Origin: Lophium mytilinum
Lineage: Eukaryota; Ascomycota; Dothideomycetes; Mytilinidiales; Mytilinidiaceae
NCBI GenBank assembly: GCA_010093605.1
Contig: MU004181.1
Span: forward strand, 1,488,001-1,552,000
Length of the DNA stretch: 64,000 bases
Direction of reading: 5' to 3'
The translations under genes were made by a program, and so were the position numbers. Positions 1-11,936 of the stretch are shown here, piece by piece (the first letter of the stretch is position 1; the number at the start of each line of letters is the position of its first letter). A model generated the notes under the pieces. It was not told where the DNA came from. It was given only the letters and a program-made list of their open reading frames with translations, and ran no database searches.

Positions 1-768
1 CTCCAGCAGCTCTGTCCAGCGCTGCCCATCTGCCCAGCACCGCGATTGCAGTCAATGTGCACCGAAGGCGCATTCAGCCGGTGGACTGCTGCACTCCCGG
101 CTCCAGCTCCTCTGCGCCCTCAGCCTCGCTGTCCCACTGCCGACTCTCGTCAAACACGCGCAGCTCAAGATCCGTCCATCCCGTAGCCTCCAGCCCAGCT
201 CCTGCCCAGCTCCTCACCACCACCAAACCCTCCTCCTGCCGCCCATCGCCCGCGCCGCTGGCCTCCATCGCCCGCATCGCCTCCGCGTGCCTCCAACGCC
301 CCGATCCGCTTCCGGGGTGCTTTTGCTTGGAGCACCAAAGCACAGATCACCGCCCGGTGGCTACTGCACCTCGCCGCCAGGCCGCTCGACCTCCAAACAG
401 CCCACGGCGGACATCGCGACCACTCGTCTGGACCCTGAAAGACGACTTGATCTCGCCGGCGGACCGCCTCCATTCCTTGGGCCCAGCGCTGGCGACCTGT
501 GCCAGCCTTCTGCCGCTCCGACCAGCGTCCGCGACCGCGCCGACGACCTCTCGTGAACCGCTCCATCTCTCTGCCGGCGGGCCTCCCGCTTCCGTCGCGG
601 GCGTGACCCACGGCCTGCATTCTTCTGCGGCTTCAGCACTGAGACCGTGTCTCTGCCGTGCCCACCGCGCCCTCCCTTGCGACGCGACCAGCCGCCGTCT
701 GCCAGCTTTGTTCTCGACACCAACCTCACCTCCTCCGCGGCTGAGTGCCGCTGCACCGCATCGCCACC
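1..768 (+). promoter_or_regulatory. Upstream region / 5' leader of the G-alpha gene
   Basis: C-rich, pyrimidine-biased sequence running directly into the start codon of the G-alpha gene, which sits in a strong context (GCCACCATGG). Long overlapping ORFs occur on both strands, but they are Pro/Ser/Arg-rich, match no family I know and are best explained by the high GC content. I see no other gene. Confidence 0.5.
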
Positions 769-2099
769 ATGGGTCTCTGCATGAGCACAAACAACGAGGA
801 TGTGGAGCAGAAGAAGCGCAGTCAGGCCATTGACCGCAAGCTCGAGGAGGATTCCCGACGACTGCGACGCGAGTGCAAGATCTTGCTGCTAGGTACCACC
901 GCCCGCTCTGGCGCATTGATTGCACATTGCACATTCTAACTAGCCGTCTTGTAGGATCCGGAGAGAGTGGCAAGTCGACCATCGTCAAGCAGATGAAGAT
1001 TATCCACCAGAATGGCTACACAATGGACGAGCTGGCCCAGTACCGCCTTACCATATACAAGAATGTCATAGACTGCGCCAAGTCTCTGATCGGCGCCATG
1101 CGACAGTTCGACGTTCAGCCTGAAGACCCTGGGACTGAAGACTACTGCAACTACTTGATGGACTATGTGGTGGACCCGGACCCCGAAAAGCCTCTAGAAT
1201 ACAAGGTTGGGCAGGCCATCACCTGCCTATGGCGCGACCCTTGTGCGCAAAAGGTCCTCGAGCACTCCAGCGAATTCTACCTGATGGATTCTGCACCATA
1301 GTACGTCCGCTGCACCTTCTGCAGCCTCGCCTGCTAACACATGCAGCTTCTTCGACGAAGTAAACCGGATAGCGTCGCCGGACTATATTCCACAAGAATC
1401 AGACGTGCTGAGGGCGCGAACGAAAACGACTGGTATATACGAGACACGATTCACGATGGGGCAATTAAGCATACAGTGCGTTGGCCATAGTATATTCAAG
1501 AAAACTGGCTAACAAAAGGACAGTATGTTCGATGTTGGAGGCCAGCGGAGCGAGAGAAAGAAATGGATACATTGCTTCGAGAACGTCACGTCAATCATCT
1601 TTTGCGTAGCGCTCAGCGAGTACGACCAAGTGCTGCTAGAAGAGAGCAGCCAGGTAAGACTTCCGCCATGCTTGTATTTGCAGTGCTGATCATCATCACC
1701 AGAATCGGATGATGGAAAGTCTCGTCCTATTTGACTCGGTTGTGAATTCGAGATGGTTCATGCGGACAAGTATAATATTGTTCCTCAATAAGGTCGATCT
1801 TTTCAAGGCGAAGCTAGCACGGTCGCCCCTGGGCAACTACTTCCCAGACTATTCAGGCGGTAACGACGTGAACCGGGCAGCGAAATACCTTCTGTGGAGG
1901 TTCAACCAGGTCAATCGCGCGCATCTAAACCTATACCCTCAGTAAGCGATCCTGTCACATGAAATCGGCGCACTCTTTTCACATGCTAATCAGGAGCAGT
2001 CTCACTCAAGCCACCGATACCTCAAACATCCGACTTGTGTTCGCGGCTGTCAAAGAGACGATTCTTCAAAATGCGTTGAAAGACTCAGGCATTCTATGA
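769..2099 (+). CDS. gna-3: Heterotrimeric G-protein alpha subunit, fungal group III
   Basis: GTP-binding alpha subunit that couples seven-transmembrane receptors to adenylate cyclase/cAMP signalling at the plasma membrane in filamentous fungi (GNA-3/GanB family). Six exons: 769-892, 955-1300, 1347-1475, 1524-1653, 1703-1941, 1994-2099, giving 357 aa, the usual size. The N-terminus MGLCMS keeps Gly2 for myristoylation and Cys4 for palmitoylation. The P-loop GSGESGKST is at residues 42-50 and is split by intron 1 after the first base of Gly42. Switch [14 protein letters not shown] and the guanine motif FLNKVDLF are intact. The C-terminus is SGIL, with no Cys at position -4, so there is no pertussis-toxin site, as expected for group III. 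All introns are 46-62 nt. The group III assignment rests on remembered similarity of the N-terminal 100 residues. Confidence 0.95.
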
Positions 2100-5000
2100 C
2101 CTCGGCCTTATGTCCCTTTTCTTTCGCATGTCTTTCTTCCACGAACTACCGCTCTGTGCATACCCATCCACCTGCACTCCCATCGACACCTCTTGCACCT
2201 TCGCCGATTTCATCATTCCTACGACATACCGCCATCACGACATGACCTTCCGTCCTCGCTGCGTAATATCAAGCACATCTGGAGGTCACGAGCCGGGATC
2301 TGGGACAGTCGATTTGTCTCCTTTTTCGAGCGCAGCATTGGAGTCTAGGCGTTATTCGGAAGGGGCTCCATCGGGACATATCCCCTGGCCGGTGTCAAAT
2401 TTCTCCACACAGACCCCAGGGTAGCATTCCTGGGGAAACGGGGGACAAGGTTGTTGGCTCCGCTTTCCCCACATCAATGCCGTCCTTGTTCTGCCAAATT
2501 TCTTCTTATCTCTTTTTATATTTTTCCAAAACAAAAAGTCCGCATGAGATCTTTATATACCGCGCGTATGCTGCTCAAATAACTTATTTCCATGTGAGTG
2601 AGGGGGGATGCGCCAAACCTAATTCCGCGAGGAACACTTAACTCGCCCTTTTTCTTCTCTGTGCACTGGTGTGTGTTTTCGCGGTTCGTTTTTCCCACGT
2701 CCACGAACTTTGTTTCATTGCGTGTCACGGGGCGAAATTATGTTGTTACTTGTACTCTTATCAGTCTCTCTTTGAGTTGCCACGCTGCGACGTCCATACC
2801 TATACACACAACAACTCGGGCTCTTTTTACTCTTTCAAATCTCGTTTTTCCCATCGGTTGGTTATTCGTTCTTACCGCTTTTAGCGATGCGCTTTGTATT
2901 CACGGCAGGAGTGGTCGGGCTCTGAACCGGATTTCTTCCTTTCTCTTTCTCTTTCTCTTCCTCTCCGCAACCGTGCGGGTGTCGGGTAGAGTACCTGGGG
3001 CTTTTGTGTTTATCTACTAGGATCGGCGGCGGGGGGATTCACCGTGGGGATGGGGGAATGTGTTACGCAGGCCTCGGAGATATGAGGGGCTTTTGGATTG
3101 GATATATGAAGAGTGGCCGGTTTGTTGCAATAGCTGGGGTATCTAGTGCTGCAATGTTTAGGGGGTTAGAGATAGACACGAAATGAGACAGCGTACTGTT
3201 CGTGTGGGTGGTGTCGTGGACTGATCTCTGATGTTCGATTTGCTGAGGTGTCTTGAAGAGGCCTCTGTGCCGTCTCTTTGCGTAGAGAGTGCGTACGGAA
3301 AGATCGACTTCGTCAGACTCGGTTCAAGATAGGAGAAACATGGTAGATTCGGGGTGTTTTCTGGACTGTGGGGGCGGGAACAGTCGTGCTTACCGGAGTA
3401 GTGAGCCGCCGAGACCAATAAGGAAGCAAGGGTGACAATTGACTTAAGCGGTTCGGGTTTCTACATATTCATTCTTAAATGCTCTAGCTCGAGAAAGCTA
3501 CACATCTTATGCTGCATCAAATCCTACGTACCCCATACCATCTCATCCTCTACAAGCCCTTCCATCTCGAAGCCTCGTTTCTCGCTGCATACGAACTAGG
3601 TACAAAACATGGCTCGTAAGCTCAGCGCGTCAGCAATCTGAAATCAATATAACGGTCTGACAACTGCCTTTAACATAGCCACGGTGAGCGAGCGGGGTTG
3701 GTTGCTCATTACGATTCATTTCACATCTGCTGGAAGGATTCCGGAGTTCGGAGACGCTGCTGTTTGGAGCAATGCTTCCTTGAACCCCTGAGGTTAGCAC
3801 GCGGATATGGATAGTCTCGTGATGGCGCCCTCCGCCCATGAATTGACTCGAAGGGAGAAGCCGTCGTACTAGAGAGAAACATGTAAGCGAGCCGCCTAGC
3901 GGGGAGGGGCAGGGAATGTGGAATTCTGACGGTTTTGGAGGTCGGTGGATTTACAAATGTACATGGGGCATAATTTGATTTAGATGTTTAGTTACATATG
4001 CTATAGAGTAAAAGCTCCAATTAACGTCATTCATACACAAGCGAGATTCACCCCCACCGAGCATTGGTAGAGGATTTTGCAAGAAGATCCAGCAACGCTG
4101 AAAAGACTTTGGACTAAAGTCTCGGCCCCCCAGATCCTCACCAATTCTCGGTGGTGGGTGATTCTCGCTTGTGTGTGAACAACGCTCCAAAGAAGGACTA
4201 GCCGCTTAGGTTAAAGTTGCGCTTTTGCAGTCACATGAAAATCATTTAGAATTCACGTGCAGCGAAATATCATGGTACTTATTGCCCTCGAATCAATGCT
4301 TGGAAACTGCATCGGTAACGACAGCGGGCCGTTTGAAGTGTTCCACGAATTCGTTCAGGGGTGCGGCCCAGGCCGCACTTGGAATCCCCTGGATCTATTC
4401 CGTCCAAGTCTTAAGCCACTATTGCAACCTTCAAAACAAGTTCCCGGTATGAAAAGATACGACCTGTAACGTTTTTACCGACCGTCATTGTATTCAACTC
4501 AAACTTTCATATCTAAAAGCGCTACCAACGTTGATCAAAGAATTGTACTTTTTGCCCGCCTATGGCTGTCCAAGATACTTCTAAACGCTACTGCAGGTTT
4601 CCTCAAACACCCAGCTACCGATGTGCCTCCCAAAGAGCATGAAGCACTTCTGCAATGACCTAGCAACTGTGTCAACACTCTTTTGATAGCCCGCGAGCGG
4701 CTTGCCTCCTGCCTACGAAGAGTACTTTAAGCTGCTGAAGTCTCAATCGCAACTATGTCTTTTACTTGTCCATCATCTAGACTTTTATACACATTTCCTG
4801 TACTTTGCAATTTTCTCCTCGGATATAGTGTAGGGCCTCCATGAGCACTGTACCTAGGCAGCGGCCTTAGCTGCGAACTTACACTCACAAACCCTAGGCA
4901 TCCATTAAGAAGAGATGGAAACCTCTCATAGTATCCCTTCCGACGAAATTATGAAGCAAAGTACCTCGATGTCTCCAGTCAGTTCCCTCCTCTCGCCCAC

Positions 5001-5435
5001 GGAGAAGAGAGAAATACTTATCAAATGCCGACGTTAGACTGAAGGGCCCACAGACCACTCGCGAGATATACCCAGTACCTACGTTGCAGTACATCGGACG
5101 TAGGATACAGCCAACGCTAAGGTAGAATCTGAATCATTCAATACGAATAACGGAGTCGGAAAGGCGGCAACTGCCTCAGCAGAAATGACTACTCCAGCTT
5201 CCATCCAGCGCTGGCAGAATGAGTCCATGAGGGATCAACCATATAATACCATTGGAGCTATTGAGTATCGCAATGTTATGAGGTAGGCGAGGCCAGTTGG
5301 GTTGATCGATGAAGGCAATAGGTCAAGTCTTCAATACCTGTTCAACGGGAATCATCTGGACCCAAGCATTCAAATAGAACGGATGTAACTATTTGTACAC
5401 ACTCACCAAAACCACTATCCCGCTCACCACCCAGT
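2100..5435. other. Long gene-poor intergenic region with one MITE
   Basis: After the G-alpha stop there is a T/C-rich tract that is probably 3' UTR, then about 3 kb with no ORF showing domain, codon or splice-site support on either strand. Apart from the MITE at 4024-4185 I recognise nothing. Short ORFs of 60-140 codons occur as expected by chance. Confidence 0.5.
4024..4185. mobile_element. MITE copy A (162 bp, Tc1/mariner-like ends)
   Basis: Non-coding element with imperfect terminal inverted repeats of about 45 bp. The left end (ACGTCATTCATACACAAGCG) matches the reverse complement of the right end (GCGTTGTTCACACACAAGCG), and the match continues inward through GAGAATCACC..CACCGAGAATTGGT-like sequence. 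The left end is preceded by TA; the right flank reads CT, as if one copy of a TA target duplication had decayed. A second copy with the same ends and almost the same length lies at 11996-12156. There is no transposase ORF, so it would need an enzyme in trans. Confidence 0.8.
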
Positions 5436-5837
5436 TCAGCCACAGAAATGCTGCTCATCCCAACTCCAATCCCGACACTCGCCATGAAACCCCTTGTCCT
5501 CACACGCACTCACGCAGCAGTATATATGCAGCGACGTCTTCTGCGTCCACGTGTACCGCTGGGCTCCATCATGGGTTGTGTAGACGGCCGACCCGCCTTG
5601 CGAGCTGACTTTGAAGGAGATGTGGGCCTCGCATGTTGCGATGAACCATTTGTCGACGAGATGCTACGGCCCGTCGCAGACTTTGCGGCCGAAATCGTGG
5701 ACCGTCGCGCCGATGGTGCGTCCGCCGCCGATGGCTGAGGCGGCTAGTTCGATGGTGCCTTCGGAGCGGAGGCAGGCGAGGGTAGGGCTGGCGGTGATGA
5801 GGGCTAGAGTGGTAGAGAGGAGGGGGGTGAGTTTCAT
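5436..5837 (-). pseudogene. Small secreted cysteine-rich protein gene, interrupted once
   Basis: The minus strand holds a 134-codon reading frame that starts with a clear signal peptide (MKLTPLLSTTLALITASPTLA, residues 1-21, cleavage before Cys22). It continues as a small Cys-rich protein with eight cysteines in the mature part, including a CC pair followed by a further Cys close by. The start has A at -3 and a TTTTTAT stretch about 95 bp upstream. The frame is interrupted once, and no plausible intron of at least 45 nt removes the break. On both sides the frame keeps protein-like composition with conserved-looking cysteine spacing, so the break looks recent. The family is not recognised; architecture and a gene-poor setting resemble secreted effector-type proteins, which is inference only. 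Confidence 0.6.
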
Positions 5838-6751
5838 TGTGATGGGGCGGTGTGAAGGGTTTACGGATATGAGGATTCTGAAATGATAAAAAGGTGTGGT
5901 AGTTGGTGAGGAGGGGGGAACCCGGATTGCGCGAAATGTTTCGAGACTTTATATTTTCTCGTTAGAGAGTTGAGATATCAGTGCTCCCTACCTGTGGGGA
6001 ATGTGCGAGAGCTGCGGTGTTCCCGTATACCTCTAGTCTCTCCGCAAGATGGTATAGGCGCAGGAACAGTCTGCGAGAACGCATTGTTTTACTAGGATAT
6101 CTAAGAACATACGAAACCCACATCCGTCCCCAGAAAGCATTGCTTGTTATCTTTTGGGGGTTACGAACAGCCACTGAGCGGCGCGTGATGTTGTTCCTCT
6201 CAACGACCCAATCGCGGAATGAGACCCAATCTGTTACGTCTGTGTTGCCTCGCAGCTAAGTAGACGAGTACGAGAAGCCAAGGCCATGCTTTTCTTCTTA
6301 CCGGAACAGGCGAACTCGCTCCACAATGAAGGCATACTCTTCTTAGGAATTTCTATCACCCAAATCATCATGAATTTTACTAGTGCCTTTTTCAACTCTT
6401 AGCATGACGCGTTCGAAATGGCTACGCATTCCCATGATTCTTGTATGTACATACCATAGTGAACATGAGATGATACTCTCGCGTAAGTGGTCCAGGTTTA
6501 CAGCTGCCTATATGACCAGCACCAGCCGACAATGCACGACCTGTATGGTAGATCTAGCGCCTCCCGAAAGATCCCGTCTCGCTTAACCCCTCCTACTTCG
6601 TGCCGTAGTTCAGGGACAGCTGGGTCGAGACTGGTCTGAAAGACGCGGATGATTTGCGCAGCCCATATTTTATCCCAATGTGTCGACTTAGATCTCGGGC
6701 TTCGTTCCCGTTGCAGTTGAGGATAGTGCCCTTGGCCTCTCCTTCTGGCCT
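5838..6751. other. Intergenic region
   Basis: Contains the presumed promoter of the minus-strand secreted-protein gene (pyrimidine tracts and a TATA-like TTTTTAT around 5880-5930) and the 3' flank of the Zn2Cys6 gene. I see no supported gene or repeat. Confidence 0.4.
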
Positions 6752-8394
6752 CTATTCCCGCTCAACTCCCAACAACACAGCTAATGCGTGATAACCGCCC
6801 GCCGTATCAATAATGCTCGCCGCCCATTCCTCCACCGCTGGTGTGTCTCTTTCAGTCGGGAATCTGCTTCCTGCAAACTCGAGTTTCATCGCATTCACCA
6901 CAATCCCTAACATCGTCTTCGCGTTCATCAAACCTTCTTGTCTTGATAGCTTGGAAAGCGTGTTGAGGGCGCGATGACGAAGTGGTGCATCGCGGCATTT
7001 TACTGCGAGCAGGAAGAGCGGCATGACGACTCCTATGTCGCAGGAGACGCTTCTCGGCAGCAAGTTGTTTGCGTCGTCGTTACTGGAGGACTGGAAGAAT
7101 AGGAACAACTCGATCTCGGATAATAGTGTTCGAAGCTGCATGTCGAGAGCTGGCTCCTCCGCGGGCTGGGGATACGAAAACGACAGCATGGCGACACAGA
7201 TGCTGTAAGAGAGCCGCATGAACGACATGGTCTTCATAAGTCCGACGGCTCTAGGCTCGGTAGCTTTTGAACGTGCACTTTGAGTGAGTTCTTGGAAAGC
7301 AGTATCCCAGCGAGCAAATTGTATCTGGAGCGCGTCTAGCTCGAGCGAAACGCTATAAGGCATGGCTCTAGGCGGGAGGGACTTGTATTGCGTGTGGCCA
7401 ATGAGGAAACGGAGAAGCCAGTTTTGCAAAGTTTCTAATGTTTCCTGAGCTTCTACCGGAGACTGGAAGTGTGAAGGAGTACAGTCCGACTGTCCGGAGG
7501 CTACCTCCTTTGAAACCAAAGCAAAAGTGGGCATCCGATGGTCGTTGAAGACGGAGAGCTGCATATCGAGACGAATGAGAGTTGCTCGCAGGGTGTCTAT
7601 ATTCGTTTCGACATTCGAAGTTCGGTTTAGAAGTTCTGTACTAGAGAGAGTTCCAGGGTACCAAGACTCGAGGAGTCCGATCCCAGTGTCTAGGTGCTTG
7701 ACTGCCCACTCATATTCGCCCCGCACGCTTTCAAAACAATGAAACAGGATGCAGCAGACCACGACAGCCTCCTTTTCCGGATCCGCATTCTGGGATAGAT
7801 AGACGCGGAAGCGGCGAAGAGCCTTATTGTACTGGGCTAGGGTGTTGCTAGAAGGGCCCTTGGGTGTGCTGCTGGTGGGATCCAAAGTCGCATACTCGCG
7901 GTGGATTGACGCCAGAGCGATGAGCACATCCCTGACAACGGGCAGCTGGAAGGCCAATTCGAAGACTAGTTGACGCCAAAAGGAAGATGACCCCGTGGAG
8001 AAGCCGCAAAGGTCCCTGGCGGCATAGATGTTGTAGTAATGGAATATCTGGCGATCGTTCTGGCTGCCTGGGATCCGAAAGGGTAGGGAGTAGAAAGACG
8101 TTGTTAGTAGACTGGGATGCTGATCACGGGGATAGCCGTCGCACTTGCGGCCAGTTTGAGAGCATCGTAGACAGTGAGGCTTAGTTTCGTCGCACTTCAC
8201 GCGGCGTGTCCTGGAGATCATTTAGGCTGTAGCCCATTCGCCACATGAAGACTAGTAGAGACAACATACTTGCAGGTGAAGCAACCCGTGCGAACTCGGA
8301 CACGGACGCGAGATGAAGCAATCGGTACCTGGTTGAGGGCCTGTTGGCTTGGAGTCGCGTAGACCAGAACAGCTGCGTCGCCGGGACGTCGCAT
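6752..8394 (-). CDS. Zn2Cys6 transcription factor
   Basis: Nuclear fungal-type regulator. Two exons, 8394-8270 and 8210-6752, separated by a 59-nt intron that splits the Lys codon just after the second zinc ligand; product 527 aa. The binuclear cluster reads C38-x2-C41-x6-C48-x6-C55-x2-C58-x6-C65 with the basic stretch KTRRVK and the Pro before the fourth Cys. The rest looks like the Fungal_trans_2-type middle region (FHYYNIYAARDLCG..FWRQLVFELAFQ..RDVLIALASIH). The ATG inside exon 2 at 8221 is not the start, because it would remove the first two zinc ligands. It is divergently paired with the S33 peptidase gene, a common arrangement for a pathway-specific regulator and its target. Target unknown. 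Confidence 0.88.
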
Positions 8395-8912
8395 GATTGA
8401 TGATCGGCTATTTCAAGAAGGCTCTTCGGGTGATCGGGATCCGATGCAGAGCCAGGAATCCAACAGCATTATAACGAAGTGCTCAAGCAGTCAAGGGGCT
8501 GTGTTGGAGGTGTAGCGGATGCGTGGGCGCTGGGAATGCCGTGATGACGATTGAAAGGGGTAGTGCTATATAAGGTATTGTGGGGCCGAAGTAGCACGAG
8601 AATAGCCGATCTGACCAATTAGAATGCTGGCCTGCTGACCACGACCTCTATCACTTGATGTAGCATGCTTGTGCGTTTGACAAACGACCGTGGAAAGGAA
8701 GCTACCGCACTGGGAAATCTCACCGTATCCACTTGTACTATTGAAGAGTGTCATTGCACGATGCTCAGCCATGCTTATGAGAATTACCGACCAAGGCGTT
8801 CTCGCATGGATAGAAATGGGTACATAGAGACAGTATGCTGCCGGCTTAATCGGCTCTCCCTATGAGTAGAGGACGTTCCTGGAATCTTTCTCGTATTGTG
8901 TCTCGTTACAGA
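8395..8912. promoter_or_regulatory. Divergent promoter between Zn2Cys6 gene and S33 peptidase
   Basis: A 518-bp shared upstream region. A TATA-like TATATAAGG occurs at about 8566-8575. No ORF is supported. No experimentally known binding site can be assigned by eye, but single CGG/CCG half sites typical of Zn2Cys6 proteins are present. Confidence 0.4.
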
Positions 8913-10890
8913 ATGGTAGATTCTCGGAGTTCTCTTTTCTGTGTGCTTTCACTCGTACTTCTGCTCCGGCAAGCAGACGCTACTCCGTCTCCTCCGCATG
9001 GAGACATGATACAGGATTGGGGACAGGTCCGTACCAATCAATTACTGTAAACACAACTGAACCTAATCATAGTAGATCGCGCCATCAGCCGAACTCAATT
9101 GGGTACCTTGCTTCAGCAATTTTACCTGTACGCGTCTAAAGGTGTGTTTCGACATTGTAGAACCTTTCTCCATTCGATCTCCAACCTTACCACCCGCAGG
9201 TCCCATTAGACTATGGAGATGCAAGTGCCGGCACCGCTGCCCTGGCCTTACTTCGCGTTTCCGCCGCCCAGCAACCTGCCGCAAACATTATCTTCAATCA
9301 AGGTCGGCTCAAACTTCTTGAACGAATAAAGGGCGAGCTGACCTCGCTTTAGGTGGCCCCGGAGGTTCAAGCGTCGACGTGCTCATTGCCAATGCTGAAG
9401 AAGCCCAAATAGCCATAGGAACTTCCTACAACATCATCGCGCTCGACCCGCGCGGCGTGGGCCACAGCGAACCGAGCATTGAGATGTTTCCCGACGATCC
9501 CGCAACGGCAGCGAGTTTCGAGTCATCCTTTTACCGCACCGTCCCAGACGCATCGTCAACAGCGCTGGTCAACCAGTACTACTCGACTGAAGCATTCGGA
9601 AAATGGTTCACGCGTGTATTGGGGGGTCCAAATGGCACCGCTCGGTACGTGAGCACTTCCGCAGCAGCGCAAGATATGCTCACATATGTCGAGGCCGAGC
9701 AGCGGGCTGCCAAAAAACCAGAAGCAGACGGAAAGCTATGGTACTATGGCATCAGTTATGGCACTATTACTGGCTCTGTCTTCGCAGCTAAGTGGCCAGA
9801 CCGGGTAGGTCGAATAGTTTTGGACGGTGTGGATGATCCAGAGGGTTATTTCACTGGCGACTGGACAAAGAACCTCGTTGACGCGGATGCCGTGGTCCGG
9901 AGCTTCTCTGAATCGTGCCATCGGGCTAGGTCGAAGAGCTGCTCGTTCTATCGTAAGACGCCTGCCGACATCACTAAAGCGCTTGATGGGGTGATCGAGA
10001 AGATCAAATGGAAGCCCGTTCCGGTCTTTAACGAGAGTATTGCAAACGCGCCACAACTAGCTACTTACGCCGACCTAAAGCGATTTCTGCTGCAATCACT
10101 GTACCGGCCCCTCAACTTCTTCCCTATTTTGGATCAAGTACTCACAGCGCTGGAGCAAGGCAATGGCAGCCCGCTACTGGCCGCAGCGGCGGCGGTTGGG
10201 CAGCTCAGTCTCACATCGGGGTGCGGTAAAGGCTTTGAGTGGGCTTCGATGAGTTCGGCTACTGCTGTTCAGTGCGTCGACTCGCATGGGAAAGGTAATC
10301 TGACGCTTGAACAGTATAAGAAGGTAAACAATGAAACCATGGGTGTGAGTGGGTACGCTGGAGATGCGTGGAGCTGGAACGCGATCATCTGCAAGAATGT
10401 GGAGGTCAAGCCACCTAGGAGTGCGACTTTCGGAGGTGAGTGGTCGGAGAAGGCTCTTGAATCTAGACGAAGGCTTCAGTGGCTGACTTGTCGATATCGT
10501 AGACTTGCTCCCTCCATCTGCGAAGCTCGATTTCCCCATGCTCTTGCTCTCGACCAAGTTCGATCCCGTCTGTCCACTACGGAAGTAAGTCATCCATTTG
10601 CCTCGCAATATGGTGTGGTTCCAGCTGACCCTAAACAATAGTGCCCAAAAGATGGCGAAGTGCTTCCCAGGCTCGGTCGTTGTGACTATAAATGCAGCAG
10701 GGGTACGTTCATACTCGATTGCGTTCTTTGAGGTTTTTTGATGCCTTGCGGTGGCTAACGATGCTGACAGCACTCCTCCTTTGCGGCGCCGTCTACCTGC
10801 GTTATGAAGCATGTCGCAGAATACTTGGGCGGCAAGATGCCTAAGAAGGATATCATGTGCGAAGCGGATTTGCAACCCTTTGAGAGCTAG
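8913..10890 (+). CDS. Secreted S33 tripeptidyl aminopeptidase-like alpha/beta hydrolase
   Basis: Serine peptidase predicted to release N-terminal peptides outside the cell. Seven exons: 8913-9026, 9076-9141, 9200-9302, 9353-10435, 10503-10584, 10642-10702, 10771-10890; 542 aa. N-terminal hydrophobic signal peptide of about 24 residues (LFCVLSLVLLLRQADA). The oxyanion motif NQGGPGGSS is assembled across intron 3. The nucleophile elbow is GISYGT with Ser229; Asp476 (STKFDPVC) and His504 (AAGHSSFA) lie in the TAP-like C-terminal domain that begins after about residue 420. The last three introns must be removed to reach Asp and His; the unspliced frame stops early. Introns are 49-68 nt. Natural substrate unknown. 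The divergent neighbour is a Zn2Cys6 regulator. Confidence 0.9.
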
Positions 10891-11856
10891 ATATTGCGGA
10901 GTCTGGGGGCTAGATATTATTCACTTCGACTCAACGTCGAGTGCAAGCCTATAGTTGCCTGTAAATATTGCGGATTCCCTTCTTTTCTCCCTCGTACTGT
11001 GTATACTATAGTAGTCATAGAAATTGGAACCAGGACTCAATCAAAAAACGTCCTTACCAAAATCTCGCCTATGCCAATCGTGATATTGTCGGGGCTCCGA
11101 CTCGCCCAGTCAAGCCATCCAACGGTCTTAAATCAACTCTATAGATTCCGACTCTATCAGTTCCAACATCATACGTTTCAACTCTCTATCCCACTCTATA
11201 GATTCCAACTCCATCGTTGGATGAAACTAGTCGGATTCGAACTCCTCACAGCTCTTCCATCAAACAACCGAATTTCGCGAGATGATGTTCAAGTTTGATC
11301 TCGCTAATGAAAGATCAGTTTGTGGCATGGTGGTACACTAACGTCTCCCCGAACTTCCTTCCACTCAACTTGACGGTGTGCCTGTAGTGCTAGTGAGAAT
11401 TCGAGGAGTGATCGCAAGAAAGACGAGAGGGTGGTGATTTTGGGGAGAAAGAAGAGGCCACAAGGCGAGTATCGCCCTAACGGCACAAGGCAACTTCTAT
11501 CCTGACGGCTCGAGGCCGTCGGCGTAGAGATTATCTTGCGTTCACAGGCGTTAAGATTAGTGTTTTGGGAGAAAGGGCGAGGCGAATATGTTACCAACAC
11601 AGCACCAACACGTTTCTCTGTAATCTGAGGAACCTTGGAGCCATTGATGACAGGACCGAAAATAATACCCCGCAAGCCAAGGCCCGTGCACGGCCAATAT
11701 CTCCACACTGATTTATGTGCCATTAGTGTCAATGAACGCACAACAGAGGTAGCAGGGGCGTGAATTCCAAAATTGAGGATGGTAGAATTTAGAACGGTCG
11801 GTTGACAAGCCCTCATATAACGAACTAACACGTCTCTACTCAAAATAAACAGCACA
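10891..11856. other. Intergenic region upstream of tRNA-Gly
   Basis: Includes the 3' flank of the peptidase gene and a short degenerate pyrimidine-rich repeat in which ACTCTATAGATTCC occurs twice (about 11140 and 11194). A 183-codon minus-strand frame (11304-11855) has no recognisable motif and no splice or codon support, so I do not call it a gene. Confidence 0.4.
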
Positions 11857-11936
11857 GACTGAGTGGTTTAGTGGTAAAATTAGCCGTTGCCATGTGCACT
11901 ATCGGCTAGCCCCGGGTTCGATTCCCGGCTCAGTCA
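11857..11936 (+). tRNA. tRNA-Gly (anticodon GCC) with a 9-nt intron
   Basis: Complete cloverleaf. Acceptor stem GACTGAG/CTCAGTC with discriminator A; D arm GTTT-AGTGGTA-AAAT; anticodon stem AGCCG/CGGCT; loop TTGCCAT after removal of the intron; T arm CCGGG-TTCGATT-CCCGG. The anticodon GCC is at 11889-11891. The intron (TGTGCACTA, 11893-11901) sits one base 3' of the anticodon, the canonical position. Mature length 71 nt, normal for eukaryotic tRNA-Gly. Box A- and box B-like sequences lie inside. The MITE copy B begins 59 bp downstream. Confidence 0.95.

Noticed and set aside
57-833. 258-codon plus-strand frame over the leader and start of the G-alpha gene, plus minus-strand frames at 165-988
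   Set aside because: They overlap each other on both strands in GC-rich leader DNA, have low-complexity Pro/Ser/Arg composition and no motif; the G-alpha coding exon occupies another frame.
2598-3020. 140-codon plus-strand frame downstream of the G-alpha gene
   Set aside because: It is rich in Phe/Ser/Leu because of the T-rich 3' UTR-like sequence; no other evidence of coding.
11304-11855. 183-codon minus-strand frame next to the tRNA
   Set aside because: No recognisable domain, no splice signals that extend it, and protein composition is not distinctive.
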